DNA from: Papiliotrema nemorosa
Lineage: Eukaryota > Basidiomycota > Tremellomycetes > Tremellales > Rhynchogastremaceae
Length of the DNA stretch: 48,844 bases
Reading direction: 5' to 3'
NCBI GenBank assembly: GCA_032158125.1
Contig: JASKOT010000059.1
Coordinates: 1 to 48,844 of the forward strand
Below are positions 32,854 to 44,248 of this stretch, one piece after another (position 1 is the stretch's first letter; the number at the start of each line of letters is the position of its first letter). The notes under the pieces are model-generated. The model ran no database searches, was not told where the DNA came from, and worked only from the letters and a program-made list of their open reading frames with translations. The translations under genes were made by a program, and so were the position numbers.

Positions 32854-35800
32854 ATGCGTCGAATCAGTCCAGCGACATTGGGCAGGATTCGTCCCATAGC
32901 TCGCATCGTCCTGCCGCCTTGTTCAACCTGCCGACCCATTTCCTCCATCAGATCCGTTCAATTGCCTCGAACGTCTCCCTCCTCCAGCAAACATCGGTCG
33001 TCCATACCTTCCGCCGCCGAGGAAGAAGATGACGAGCACGAGAGGCATCTCTTTGAGCAAAATGTATTCGAAGACACGGACGAGATCCACCCAGATGATG
33101 ATTCATCATCCCCTTCCCGCTCGCTGCAACAACTGGTCACAGAGGTGATACATCCACAAGAATATGGAGAACCCCTTTCAGACGATCTACAGTCCCTTCG
33201 CAATCACATATTAACATCTTTCCTCCCTCCAAACCAATCTCTACAGCTCGCGACGCCTCCATCATCATCTCCACCGAAAAATCTCGCCCCAGGTTTGCCC
33301 TTCCAATTGCTCAATGTGGACACTATCCGTCCAGACCCCCCGGCGACCACGCCAGAATCGGTGCTTGCTCTAGTCTCGCCTTTTGAAGGAGGCAATCACT
33401 ACATTCAGAACGCAGTGACCCGTGTGGCAGCAGATATCGATGCCGACATTGTGCGCTTCGATCTAGCGTTGGGTATAGGTTTACATGGATCTGGCTCTCC
33501 GCTGGGGCGTGCAGGTGAGTTTGCATCTGAATCCATCTGACATTGCCAGGTATGTCAGCTCCGGTCCTACCCACACATTCGAATCCGCTTTTACATGAAT
33601 CACCCGGTCGCAGTGTCTCCCCCGCTCCTTTCCCAAATCCGTTGGGTGTCCCGGAGGACGATGCAATCGAAGACATGGACGAAGACGGAGATCATCGAGG
33701 AAGTGCGATAGTTGTCACTCCTTTTCCCGGCAGGATGCCTTTGGGCTCACCAATGTTTCCTCAAGGGGAGATGGCACCCTCGTCGAGCGTACAAGAAAAT
33801 TGGGTCGCCTTCTTCGAACATTGGATCAATCAGTCATCAACAGAGGGTGCCTCTTCGACTCGACGCCGGATCATATTGCTGGAATCTATCGGGTCAATGT
33901 CGACTACATTCGACGAGTGGTGGCCATCCCTAGTCGAAGCTGTAAGGCGTAGAAGGCGCGAAGAGGTTTTCAACGAGAAGGTTGGCGGTAGGAAGAAGGC
34001 TCCGAGCGCAACGTCTGCCAGGTTGAGCCGACCGACCTCGATCATCTTCTCGAGCACCCCGTCGCTGCTGTTGCCGCACACATCACCCTCTGCCGCAACC
34101 AACAAAGATCAGGAATCGGCGGTCAAGACTTTGCATCCAATGCTGCAGGAGATTGCGGATCGATTAGGAGGGACCGTAGAAACCAAGGTAGAAAATAACG
34201 AGACGACTCCTCTTTGGTGGGGAAGTGAGGAGATGGATGTAACGGGCCGAAAGGAGCGGGACGGTCGGAGACTGGCTGCCCTGCTTGATGGTCCCAGAGG
34301 GTGAGTCTTGCCCTTGGCTTAGAAATGACCATAGATCATCCTCTTTGATACCACCACTTGGAGCCCAAGCCAAGACGACGTCGAAATCTCGCCATCCCAT
34401 CCTTGACTTGTTGTCAGGAGGAGCTTCTTCTTCGCGCGAAGACGCGAAAGCCGAGTCTGTGATAACGCGGTCGATTCCAATAATCCCGACGACAAGGAAC
34501 AAGGTCAGAGAGATGCAAGAACGGCTTCAAACCCGTTCGTTGACAAGTGCTACTCTGCTCGGTCAAGCAGTCGCCGAATTAGGAGGCCATTTGGTCAATC
34601 CTTTGTTAGCCGCCCGGCTGGTACAAATCGAATCCCGATCGAAGGGAAAATCGCCTTCGGCTTCCAGGATTTTACATCTCGGTACCGACAGTGATTCCAT
34701 CATGAGTAAGTTGGCCGAAGGCAAGATATATAGGTTGTCCAAGTCGGGTTGGCACAACATCGCAAGATCATGGACCGACCTGCGACAGCTCGCGGCGAAC
34801 GCCATGGGACAAAAACTGGCTTCCAGAGATGTCGATTCGATCGCTCTTACTTGGAGAGACGTACTCAGTACCGCGAGGGGGGATCATCAACTTGAAACCG
34901 AGCTGAACAAACGAATCAAGGGCTATCTTCCGACTAAGACATCTACCACTCATACTGCATCGTCATCGGAGTCCTCGGCCTCAGAAGCTCCGTCTGATTC
35001 TGTGATTGCCAAGCTCAGAAAATCAAAAGATCTCTCCCCACACGAAAAACGTTTGATGGGCTGCATTGTGGATGGGCAAAAGGTGGCTATGACCACCTTC
35101 AACGATGTCCACCTACCATATAAAACGATCGACGCTATTCGTACGATCATCTCCCTACCTCTGCTGTTCCCCGCAGCTTTCCAAGGAGGCGTGCTCAAAG
35201 ATCACTCAACCCAGGGAGCTCTGTTATTCGGCCCACCAGGTACCGGAAAAACTCTCTGCGCTCGTGCAGTCGCCAATGAGAGTGGCGCTCGCATGTTGGC
35301 CATACAGCCATCAGATGTCAATGACAAGTACTTTGGCGAGGGAGAAAAACTGTAAGCTGTCCTCAATTGAGTCGGTGCTGACGGTAGGGTGAAAGCCGTC
35401 TTTTCCTTGGCCCGGAAACTGTCCCCTTGTGTAGTCTTCCTCGACGAGGTCGATGCCCTCTTTGGAGCTCGATCGGCACGAGGGGGTGGATTCGGCAACA
35501 AAGCCCATGATCAAGTTCTGACCGAGTTCATGCAAGAGATGGACGGCCTGACATCTGCCGGTGCCAACAAGGACAAGCGAGTGGTCGTGATCGGTGCCAC
35601 AAACCGACCATTTGACCTCGACGACGCTGTTCTGCGTCGCTTGCCCAGGCGGCTGCTCGTCGACCTGCCTGGACCCGATGACAGGCAAGGTGAGTCGGGA
35701 ACGCAGATATGGGCTTATTTCAGCAATACTTCAGATCCTTCTACGAGGGGAAGCGCTTGGCTCTGATGTGGATATACCGCGATTGGCCAAAGAGACCGAT

Positions 35801-36533
35801 GGCTTCTCTGGCTCTGATCTCAAACGTAAGTGGAATCCATGAAATGCGTTGACTGGAAGATCTATGTGTTTCCGCTGCTCTGGCAGCAGTGAAGGATATC
35901 ATCAAGGTTCCATGGGGCGAGTCTGTTACGCCGAAGGAGAAAACCGCTTCCAAGAGCCCATTCCCCGAGCCTCCAGCCTCGGGTCGCGCCGAGAACATCG
36001 TCGTCGAACAAGAAAAGTCTGAAGCCCGAGAGGCAGAGTTGATCACACTTCCGACTGCGACCATGGGCGACTGCGACATCCGAGCACGAGTCCCTGCCGA
36101 TATGGAAGGCTCAGAATCTGGAAACGATTCCAAGCCAGAAAGCCCTTCAACCTCTCTCGAAACATCTAACGAAACGATCAGCTCACATGAGCTCTGCGAG
36201 CAATCTGGCAACGAAATCATAGACAAATCGCAGGCCTCATCATCAGACCCACCATCAGACACACCGCAAAATATACCTCGCATCATACACAAGAAACATT
36301 TCGATATCGCATTGTCTGAGATCCGGCCATCATCATCAGAGGAAGGTAGTCTCCCTGACTTGCGCAAGGTACGTTCTCAACATAGGTTCAGCTGACCGGA
36401 CTAGTGGGCGTCGCAATTTGGAGAAGGCGGCACAGAGCGAGGAAGGAAAAAGGGCTTCGGCAAAGGCTTCGGTTTTGGCGATGCTCAAGCTAGGAGCGAC
36501 AGTGGCTACGGCAAAGTTGCGCAAGACGAATAG
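32854..36533 (+). CDS. Mitochondrial AAA ATPase of the Msp1/spastin (meiotic) clade with large N-terminal region
   Basis: Seven exons (32854-33514, 33550-34300, 34335-35351, 35388-35689, 35724-35825, 35860-36368, 36405-36533) give 1156 residues. The N-terminus (MRRISPATLGRIRPIARIVL) is a basic presequence-like segment. A long divergent region leads to the AAA module: PHEKRLMGCIVD, LLFGPPGTGKT (Walker A, about 768-778), SDVNDKYFGEGEKLVKAVFS, CVVFLDEVDALFGARS (Walker B, about 824-838), VVVIGATNRPFDLDDAVLRR (sensor 1 to arginine finger), and GFSGSDLKHLCVSAAL. This pattern fits the Msp1/ATAD1, spastin and katanin clade. The N-terminal half contains NHYIQNAVTRVAADIDADIV. Msp1-type enzymes extract proteins from membranes; this enzyme's substrate is unknown. 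An acidic Ser/Pro-rich insert sits between the lid and the C-terminal Gly/Lys-rich tail. Confidence 0.85.
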
Positions 36534-36557
36534 ACTGTCTTAGCAACGCATGCATGC

Positions 36558-38725
36558 TCAATCTCGCGTTCTACGACGTAGTCTCGCCACCTTGACTTGC
36601 AGATCGTCCAGTTTCCTCTCTCGCCTATTAATTATGTCTTTTAGACCATCAGCAGCTGCCAAAGGCTTGGCGAGAAGATTCGTGGTGATGGTTTCGTCTA
36701 GTAAGGTCTGTAAATCGCCACGCAGCATATCTGTTATGCGGGCCCAATCGGCCCAAAATGTCCTTTGCGCCTTTAACCACCGCCTTTGACCAAGAGCAGC
36801 ACTGCCAACGATGCTTAATAGCCCGATACCTATCGCGGTCGGACCGGATAGGATGGCCAAGGGAGGCACGTAGCAGAACCAAGATGCCGCCAGAGCAATC
36901 GTGCTCGAGCCGAGACTCGTAAGGAGGGCACGCTGAGCGGACAATTGCAACCTGGGGACGGCTTGTTCTATGAGCTGCCGCCGACGAGCAGTGATCGGTG
37001 CGAGTAATGTGGTTGCCTCATAGGGGGGGACGGACAAAGTCAGAGTCGAGAGGTGGTTGATCAACACAGGTGATGAAAGTGGGTGTGGCATAACCTGAGG
37101 GCTTGCCAAGCGTTGGAGGGTTTCGTCTGTCTGAGCCGATAGGGTCTTTTGCAATTGAGCGAGTTGGCCTGTCTCGAAAATGAGCTGCAAAAAGGTCAGT
37201 ACGAGTACTGTCAAATAGATGGGTAAAACGAAGGCTTACTTCGATCTCCATGTCCCGCCCGAAATTCCTCTCCAAGTAGGAGGACAGTTCTGACCCGACT
37301 ACATCTGCCCGCGCCCTGAGAACAAGATTCAACCAACTCCATCTCTCGCGCAACATCTGCTCGATACTCCGCTTAGCTGTCGAGACCGTGTGCTTCACAC
37401 CTCCCTCTACCAGGCCACCTTCGATACCACGATTGATCACGCTCAACCGCCTAGCTTCCGACGCTGTTCGGGACGCAATCTGCACCAAATGTCCCACCAT
37501 CCCTCCAGCGGCTATACTGGCTTCCTTGCCCGTGGATAGATCCCGATCAATTGAAGCGAGCGCCGCGTCGCCCACTTGTGATGCTTTCTCCCCTAGCCCC
37601 GCGGCCCGTACAGCTTGAGATAATGCGGTCATTCGATTCTGCAAAACACCAATCCGAGATGTCTGGAAGCCGATTTGAAAGTCCTCTACCGACTTATGCC
37701 GGCCTGCAATCACCGGTTGATGAAGCGCACGTTGTAAGGAGTCCAGAGCCTCGAGGGCAACATCGGCCCGGGTGAAAATTACCTCTGGGTCGACAGCATT
37801 CGGCGACAGCGCTTTATATTGTTCGATCAGAGTCGCCTTGACTGATGATTCTGTGACAGCATAGGGAAGGTTTCCATTGACGACCAGGAGCAAGCCGGTT
37901 TTGTAGGCAAGATTGGCAGCGAGGTAGGACGAGATTGACTCTGACAGGAGGCGGACGGGATCCAGAACGATCACCGCAACATCCGCAAGAAGCAATCTGT
38001 CGAGGATTTCATCCTGTTCGATGACTACACATCATTAGCAGAACCATAAATATCGACTTGCGATTGATCTCCTCTACATGACCTTCCAGGCTTTGAAGCC
38101 ACGGAGAAGGAATCTTCATCATGTCTGCCGTTCTCTCAGAAGTCTCGGCATAACTATCGCATCAGGATCCTATAACCTATTCGGACAGACAGCTCACCCA
38201 ATATTTAAGATCTCCGGGCTAGTTTTTGAATACCTGTCCACGATTTGCTCGCGATTTTCAGGTGATTCGGCAAGTGGGTTCCTCAGAAGTGCAGAGATGA
38301 TGTTTCGCCTAGCCACGGGAAATTCACCATACACTGCAGTACCGTTAGTGTTTCCCAGGTGAATGACACGCACCAGAAATGAGACCGCCTCTTGATCCCT
38401 GTAATTCCTGCTGTGCTGATTCCAAATGCCCCAACCAAGGGCTCGTTCCGCCTAGATCGTTTTCCAGCAGTTGTTGTATCGCATCGAGCCGGCCATCACG
38501 ATTTTTTTCGAGATGATGGTGAGGAGAGGCATCAGAGGAGGTAGTGAGATCGGCCAATGCTGTCGCGGCGTAGCATCGTGTTGCCCGGTGCTGCGCGGTC
38601 CTCTCGTAGAAATCCGCAGAGCTCGTAATGCGGCGCAGGTGGTGGAAATGTCGAGTTCTCGTGATTCTGACGGCCCGCCCGAATGATGACCGTGGAGAGA
38701 GGTGATGACAAGGACTTTTCAACAT
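36558..38725 (-). CDS. Mmc1-like mitochondrial dynamin-related protein with degenerate G domain
   Basis: Five exons, in transcript order 38725-38374, 38333-38198, 38153-38062, 38024-37240 and 37184-36558, give 663 residues. An Arg/His-rich N-terminus lacking acidic residues for about 35 positions suggests mitochondrial import. At 120-134 the sequence GEFPVARRNIISALL occupies the place of the GEFxxGKSxxINALL P-loop of bacterial dynamin-like proteins and mitofusins, but the GKS core is lost. It is followed by LLLADVAVIVLDPVRLL and LLLVVNGNLP, which look like the G3-G4 strands. Long helical segments follow, then two hydrophobic stretches near residues 560-600, and a basic coiled-coil C-terminus. 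I associate this architecture with the fungal Mmc1 family, but this is from memory and only moderately sure. Intron 38025-38061 is GC-AG. A role in inner-membrane shaping is inference. Confidence 0.68.
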
Positions 38726-38961
38726 GGTCAGGCCTGCAGCCGTTCGATTCGCAGTCGTTCAGAAGAGGACAGGAGCGTTGTTGAAAAGCATGGGGTGATT
38801 TGGGCTGAGCTTCATGGGATTATGGTATCCCATCTAAAATTACGTAAACAATCTCATTCACGCGCGCGTTTCATCGATTCCGTCTTACTCGTACCGCATT
38901 GTCCCACAGTCATCTTTCTTCCAGTTTCAGAGGTCCACATCGAGTCTCTGCAGCTCATATA
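38726..38961. promoter_or_regulatory. Divergent promoter region of the Mmc1-like gene and SPG1
   Basis: This 236-base region separates the start codons of two divergent genes. It contains short A/T-rich segments (around 38820-38850) and a pyrimidine-rich stretch before the SPG1 start. No other feature is seen. Confidence 0.45.
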
Positions 38962-39850
38962 ATGGCTGAAAGAGGGTATGTCTCATCTGGATCCGGAAGT
39001 GGAAGAATGTCTGGAGGAGAGAATGGCGATAAAGACGACTCGTAGGCTTTAGCCCCAACGGTGCTAATATTGATGAAAGTGTCGACATCAAGGTTGGGAT
39101 GGTCGGAGATGGTCAGATTGGCAAGACCTCATTGATGGTCAAATATGTGGAAGGGAGTTTTGAGTGAATTCAACCTATACAAACAAAAATCTTGACTGAG
39201 TATCGCAGTGAGGACTACATCCAAACGTTGGGAGTCAACTATATGGAAAAAGCTATCAGCATACGAAACACGCAAATAGTGTTCTCCGTTAGTCCACCTC
39301 CATCTGCTACAGATTGAAGCTGACTGGGCAGATTTGGGATCTCGGCGGGCAGCGCGAATTTGTGTCGATGCTTCCGCTGGTAGCCAAAGATGCCGTCGCG
39401 ATTTTGTTCATGTTTGACCTGAGCCGCAAAGCGACACTTAATAGTGTCCGAGAGTGGTATCGACAAGCACGAGGTTTCAATAGAGTCAGTAGATGATGGA
39501 GTCTGACATTCATACTTATCTCAGACTGCTATACCGTTACTCGTCGGCACCAAGTACGATCTATTCATCACCTTGCCCAGAGAAGAACAGGAGGATATCA
39601 CGAGGCAGGCCAAGAAGTTTTCGAAAGCCATGCAAGCTCCCTTAGTACGTGTGGTCCTTGAAGCTAGCTGACTGGAGATCTTCTGTTCGGCAGGCGGCGG
39701 AATCAATGTGCAGAAGATCTTCAAGATCGTGCTGGCAAAGGCTTTCGACCTCAAAGTAGGTCAAATTTCCGCTCCTCGACTGATGTGCAGTGTGTGATTC
39801 CGGAGATAGACGAGGTCGGTCAACCTATCTTGTTGTATGTGGACTTCTGA
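38962..39850 (+). CDS. SPG1: Spg1/Tem1 small GTPase of the septation initiation / mitotic exit network
   Basis: Seven exons (38962-39041, 39080-39163, 39209-39287, 39332-39484, 39525-39644, 39678-39755, 39791-39850) give 217 residues. A Gly/Ser-rich N-terminus precedes a Ras-like domain: GDGQIGKT (P-loop, 36-43), YIQTLGVNYMEKAI (switch I), IWDLGGQREF (switch II), ILFMFDLSRKATLNSV, LVGTKYDLF (G4) and INVQKIFKIVLAKAF. The LGVNYMEK and DLGGQ elements and the TKYD form of G4 are typical of Spg1/Tem1 and not of Rab or Rho proteins. There is no C-terminal prenylation motif, also as expected. This GTPase triggers mitotic exit and septation from the spindle pole body, and is controlled by a Bfa1-Bub2/Byr4-Cdc16 type GAP. 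Confidence 0.93.
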
Positions 39851-40131
39851 GAGCCTATCATCCCCCGCTTCGTGTAATTCTATACCCTGTACATTTCAGG
39901 ACCATTATATATATATCGATACCACTTGCAGATGCTCGTCGCCTAAACTTCCTGAGATTCCAAGTGTAGACCTCCGATATGAAAGCTCTCCCCAAGTAGA
40001 CTGCAGATTAACGGCCATTACAGGCGAGAAAGGCAACATACGTCTTGCAGATGATTACAATCCGGTCAAGCCGAGACAGGATAGAGAAGGTGGTGGTCAC
40101 CCCAAGCGCGTATCGCATATAAGTATCCGAT
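39851..40131. other. Intergenic, convergent 3' ends of SPG1 and the ArAE transporter
   Basis: This 281-base stretch between convergent stop codons includes an A/T-rich TATATATAT segment at about 39908. I see no gene in it. Confidence 0.5.
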
Positions 40132-43100
40132 TCAAGGACTGATCATCAGTCCCGGGACCGCGATGATAATTGAAAGTCTGCTTGATGCAAACGATCTGAA
40201 CGGACCTTCAACGGTGACAAGGGAGGGCAAATCTCCGGTATGGTCTGAGTGATCCGCAGGTAGTTCCAATCCTTTAAACTTGCCTAATCGCTATAGGAGT
40301 CTGAGCTGAAATTTCGGCGGGACACTCACAAAGCGGGTGACGAGAGGCGAGGGTGTGATCTGAGGTAGTGGCAACCCAGACCGTAGCGCGGTAGAAGACA
40401 TGCTGATGACAGCCATGACATCGCCGAGAAACATGGGTTCACAAAGCCGAGTGCGTTCCAGCAGTGCACGCCGCCATGGTCGATCCAGTTGTGACAAGAC
40501 GTGATTCAGCTGTGATAGCAGAGACAAAAGGTCCTGCAGCGTCTCATGTAGAGCCTGTCATGAGAGCAATAAGAGAGAATGATCAAGTAGCGCTCACCTG
40601 ATACCGTTCCTCCGGCCATCGGCCTCGCAAGGAATATTCGAAGACGGCGTTCGCATGTCGGGCTTTGAGCTGTTGTAAGTCGTATCTCCGACACATAGAT
40701 CGTACCTTGTTCAGCTTACTCCTCCAAGTCAACAGTCTCGTGCGTGTGTCAACATCATCCAGTAGATGGGTGTGATGACTGTTGGCATGAGTGATGATGT
40801 CGCATAATATCGTGCCCCCAGCTGCGATTGTACCGGCGTATGATTGTCGAATTGCTTTTTTGGCAGAATAGGTCGGTGGGACTAGCGTCAGCTCTTTCGA
40901 CGTCGAGAGTTTACGGTAGGAGAAGATCCAAGCCGCAGTAATACCGATGAGAACGCAGACGAATCGTCGCCAAGCGACGTCAAATCCCCACGTCGCCGAA
41001 GTAAGCTGAAATATTGTGCCGTTGAGGTATGACTGTTATAAGCATGACGACCTGTTGAAGAAGAGCGAGAGATGGATCGCACGGCATCCCGGTATACTCA
41101 CATAGCCTGAGAGATAAGCAAATCTCCCGATAGCGCTAAGTCGGCTCACCAATGACTAGCCCAAAGGTTACTGGTGTCATGATTGCGGTAAGAACTTGGC
41201 CTGGGAAGTGTATCCTGAAGAACATTGCAATTGGAAAAGTAACGGCGCACACGGCTGCTAGACCATACTGTTCCTCTGAGCAAGGGCGCAAGATGAATAT
41301 CGACTACGCACGGGATTGCCTTGGCCGTTTCCACTCCCAATGTACCATACAACCATGCCAAACAAAGCGCCCCAGAAGGACGCGACACATCTGCCCAACC
41401 AAGCTGCGGTTGTGTCGCCCGAGTAGACAGCCAGAGTCAACTGTGCCATAATTGTACACCAGATACCTCGATTATAGTAATAGAAAGCTGCGGACGAGGC
41501 AATGAATTGCGGCAATGTTGTCAGAGTGGTTAGAGCTGCAGCCTTGACGGCATACATGAAGGACCGGGAACGGATTAGGTCGGGCAGGGCGGACAGGGGC
41601 GACAGTAAGTTCAAATAAGGATTATTGAAAGGGGTATATTCGGGATTTCGAGTTTTGGCTTCGCCGAGCGCTTCGTCGTCCGTTTCTTCGAAAGCGATGT
41701 CATTCTCGTGGCCTTCGTCCCCGTCCGTGAGATGCCTGTCATCCTTGTGTGATCGTTGAAAATGCTGCAGGAAAACCGACAGATGCGGGTACCACAATCG
41801 CCTCGAGACCCTCGTCTTATCAAAATCTTCAAACATGCGTAACAGGCGCAGCAAGGCATCGCAAAATTCGATGAGGTGGTATTGGGCGACAAAAACTTGG
41901 AACAGACCTCGGTGCTTGAGCTTGCGATGGTCGACGTCATTTGAAGGCGGGTGAGCCGGGTCAAAAAGATGTCGATAAGGCCCAATGGCATCCAGTCGCG
42001 CAATTCTAAATGCTTCCAAGGCACTCTGCAAGGCAGCTGCGGTTTCGGGGACAGCTTGCCGTGGCTCCTGCTCGTTCGCCGAGCCATGTCGCCGTTTTGC
42101 TGCCTTGAGCCATTCGTCTGCTACCGAGAGCCCAGTAGCGCAGAGTTTAGCTAACGGCAGGGCAGCGACCGCAAGCAAACCCAGCTGCTCCAATATGTGA
42201 TCCGTGTCACTAAGGTCAATCCTTGGGACGTGGCCTGTGCTTACTCGCTAAATGCCCGCTCCACGTCCATATATCGTTGACTCTCATATACTCCGACTGG
42301 CTGTTGTACTCTGCGAAGATGATCCAATAATGATACATGCGACGCGCGGTGGCTAGGTAAGCCATGAGGGGAACCGCTTCGACGGTGGAAAAAGCCAGGC
42401 ATGTGGAAACGTTTGGTCACTGGCTCATCCGTTTCGTGATCTGAGCTGTCTTCCGGGCAATCAATCTCGGCGGAATCGCGTATCGAAGCTGGTCTAGAAG
42501 CGGGTCGGCTGTGCGACGGATCATGGACAGAGTAGGCGGTGGAATCGAGGTGCAGATGTCGAGCGTTCATGGCTATGACATCGAAGAAGAAGGCCATGCC
42601 CCCTGATCGCGTCTGCAGAATTGCCAAGTGATCGAATATATCTCGAAGATCGTCGCCGGAAAGTCTCGCGTAACTGATATCGACCTGTAGATAGCGCTGC
42701 TGAGCTCGCAAAGAGGGGATCCCAGCGAGACTTTGTAACAGTCTCGCTCGTACTGCCTGTGACTTTTCTGCCCACATGTCCAGTCGCTGAATAGAATCCA
42801 TAGGAGACAACTGAGCGTTGTACTCGACTGCGTCCGTGAAAAGGTCAACTATCGAGGCGAGCGCGGTGTGAAGTGGTCCCAAGACACCCGTCATTTTCCC
42901 TTGAAACGAGTGCCCGACCGATTCCGGGAAGATCAACAACGAGCAGATCGCTGCAAGTCCACCTTGCACCGCCATCGGAAGGAAAAACAGCAGACCCGAT
43001 GTATACAGCGGATAGGGATACAGAGCGGCTGTCGTGAAGCCTATATCCATCAGAATACAGGACAAGACCAAGGGCAAGGTCGCTGGACTGGGTTGGGTTC

Positions 43101-44024
43101 GCAGCTTGTACCATAGCTGCTCATCAGCTGTTGGTTTGACCACCGTCAACTCACAAAGGCACCGGTTCCTATAGCTAGGAAGACTCCGCACACAACAGCA
43201 GATTTGGCTTCCACGTAGGTAGCATCATAAATCTGAGCATGAGTATATCGCTTGCATCCTTGCCGACGCGCTTGCCAGATGGCGGCTGAAGGCAGCCGGA
43301 TCATTCCTGATATACCCCCTTGATGATCAGCTTTGAAATCAGGTGAGGCATCTGTACCATTTAGTCTCGGCCGCAGCGATTTTAGCGGGATCCACAGGGG
43401 AACGAACCTGTCCTGCAACGAAAACACCCAAAGCCAACTGCACCTTGTCAGCCGGTCTCACAAGATGCCCACGTACCCAAGCCCAAGCGAGCGCAGTGAA
43501 GAAATATAGATTCGTCAAGACCTCGATGCTCTGAATGAACGGCTGTGACGGCGGTAGCATAAAGCCGACCACTAGCACAAAGACTGCACATCAATTCGGG
43601 CTACAAGTAGGATTTAAGATGTGGTCTCACATGCTGCGAGTCCCAGCGCCTGCTCGCTAGGTATAATCAACTGCACTATGAGTCCGAGCCAAGCCTAGTG
43701 CGGGTCAGTATCAGGCAAACCAAGAAAGGGATGACTGACTGCGACAGCACAACGGATGACAGGCTTGAAGAACGGCCATCGTAATCGTGGCTGGATCCAA
43801 GAGAACCATCGGTGGTGAAGTATCCTCTGCAGGAGGCGCGTAGCCTTGCCGCCGAGTGTGCCGAGTGTGTGTATAGTTGGCTTCCTCGCATCTGGAGATT
43901 TTGGAGAGGTATGAGGTGTCTGTCCTGTAGACTGCGTTGCATGGGAAGACGTAGACGGAGGTGTTAGAGATCGGTCAATCTCGATGCGAACACTGGGTCG
44001 AGCTTCCTGCCTGGACTCGGGCAT
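40132..44024 (-). CDS. Fungal ArAE-type 6TM transporter (ER transporter-like N-terminus plus DUF2421-like C-terminus)
   Basis: Well-supported exons, in transcript order: 44024-43740, 43694-43631, 43583-43477, then two exons between about 43443 and 43155 with unresolved junctions, 43116-42245, 42209-41312, 41267-41150, 41106-41102, 41032-40706, 40669-40598, 40554-40330 and 40290-40132. The protein is about 1100-1150 residues. A disordered N-terminus is followed by membrane blocks: CAVAAWLGLIVQLIIPSEQA, LYFFTALAWAW, AVVCGVFLAIGTGAF and ILMDIGFTTAALYPYPLYTS. A long cytosolic region follows, then a second block with FIASSAAFYYYNRGIWCTIM, FGLVIGYSYLNGT and DVAWRRFVCVLIG, and a soluble helical tail ending near RLGKFKGLELPAD. 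This two-block layout matches the fungal ArAE_2_N/ArAE_2 proteins, relatives of fusaric-acid-resistance and aromatic-acid exporters. The substrate is unknown. Confidence 0.78.
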
Positions 44025-44248
44025 CAAGGGTTTCAAGAAGTTGAGTCTTTGGGGGGGGCGAGAACTGTTCTGAGTGGAGAGTCTTTCCTGGGGGATATGT
44101 GATGAAGTATCAAGACAAAAACAATACCAACAACAACAACAACAACAACAATAACAACAACATATCGATATTTTCACCAGCTCTCTCATTAAGACAGCCG
44201 GCTGCGTCTAGCCTGAGTCTCTGTGATGCAGAAACGATCATGGACGAA
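44025..44248 (-). promoter_or_regulatory. Upstream region of the ArAE transporter gene with CAA/TTG trinucleotide repeat
   Basis: This interval lies between the orphan gene's stop and the transporter start, both on the minus strand. It contains an imperfect CAA repeat on the plus strand at about 44128-44162. Reading it on the minus strand creates an artefactual Cys-rich string in an extended open frame, which I excluded from the coding region. Confidence 0.5.

Noticed and set aside
43695..44189. Extended transporter N-terminus containing a Cys-rich run
   Set aside because: The Cys string is the translation of a CAA/TTG trinucleotide repeat. The downstream ATG at 44024 gives a normal N-terminus.
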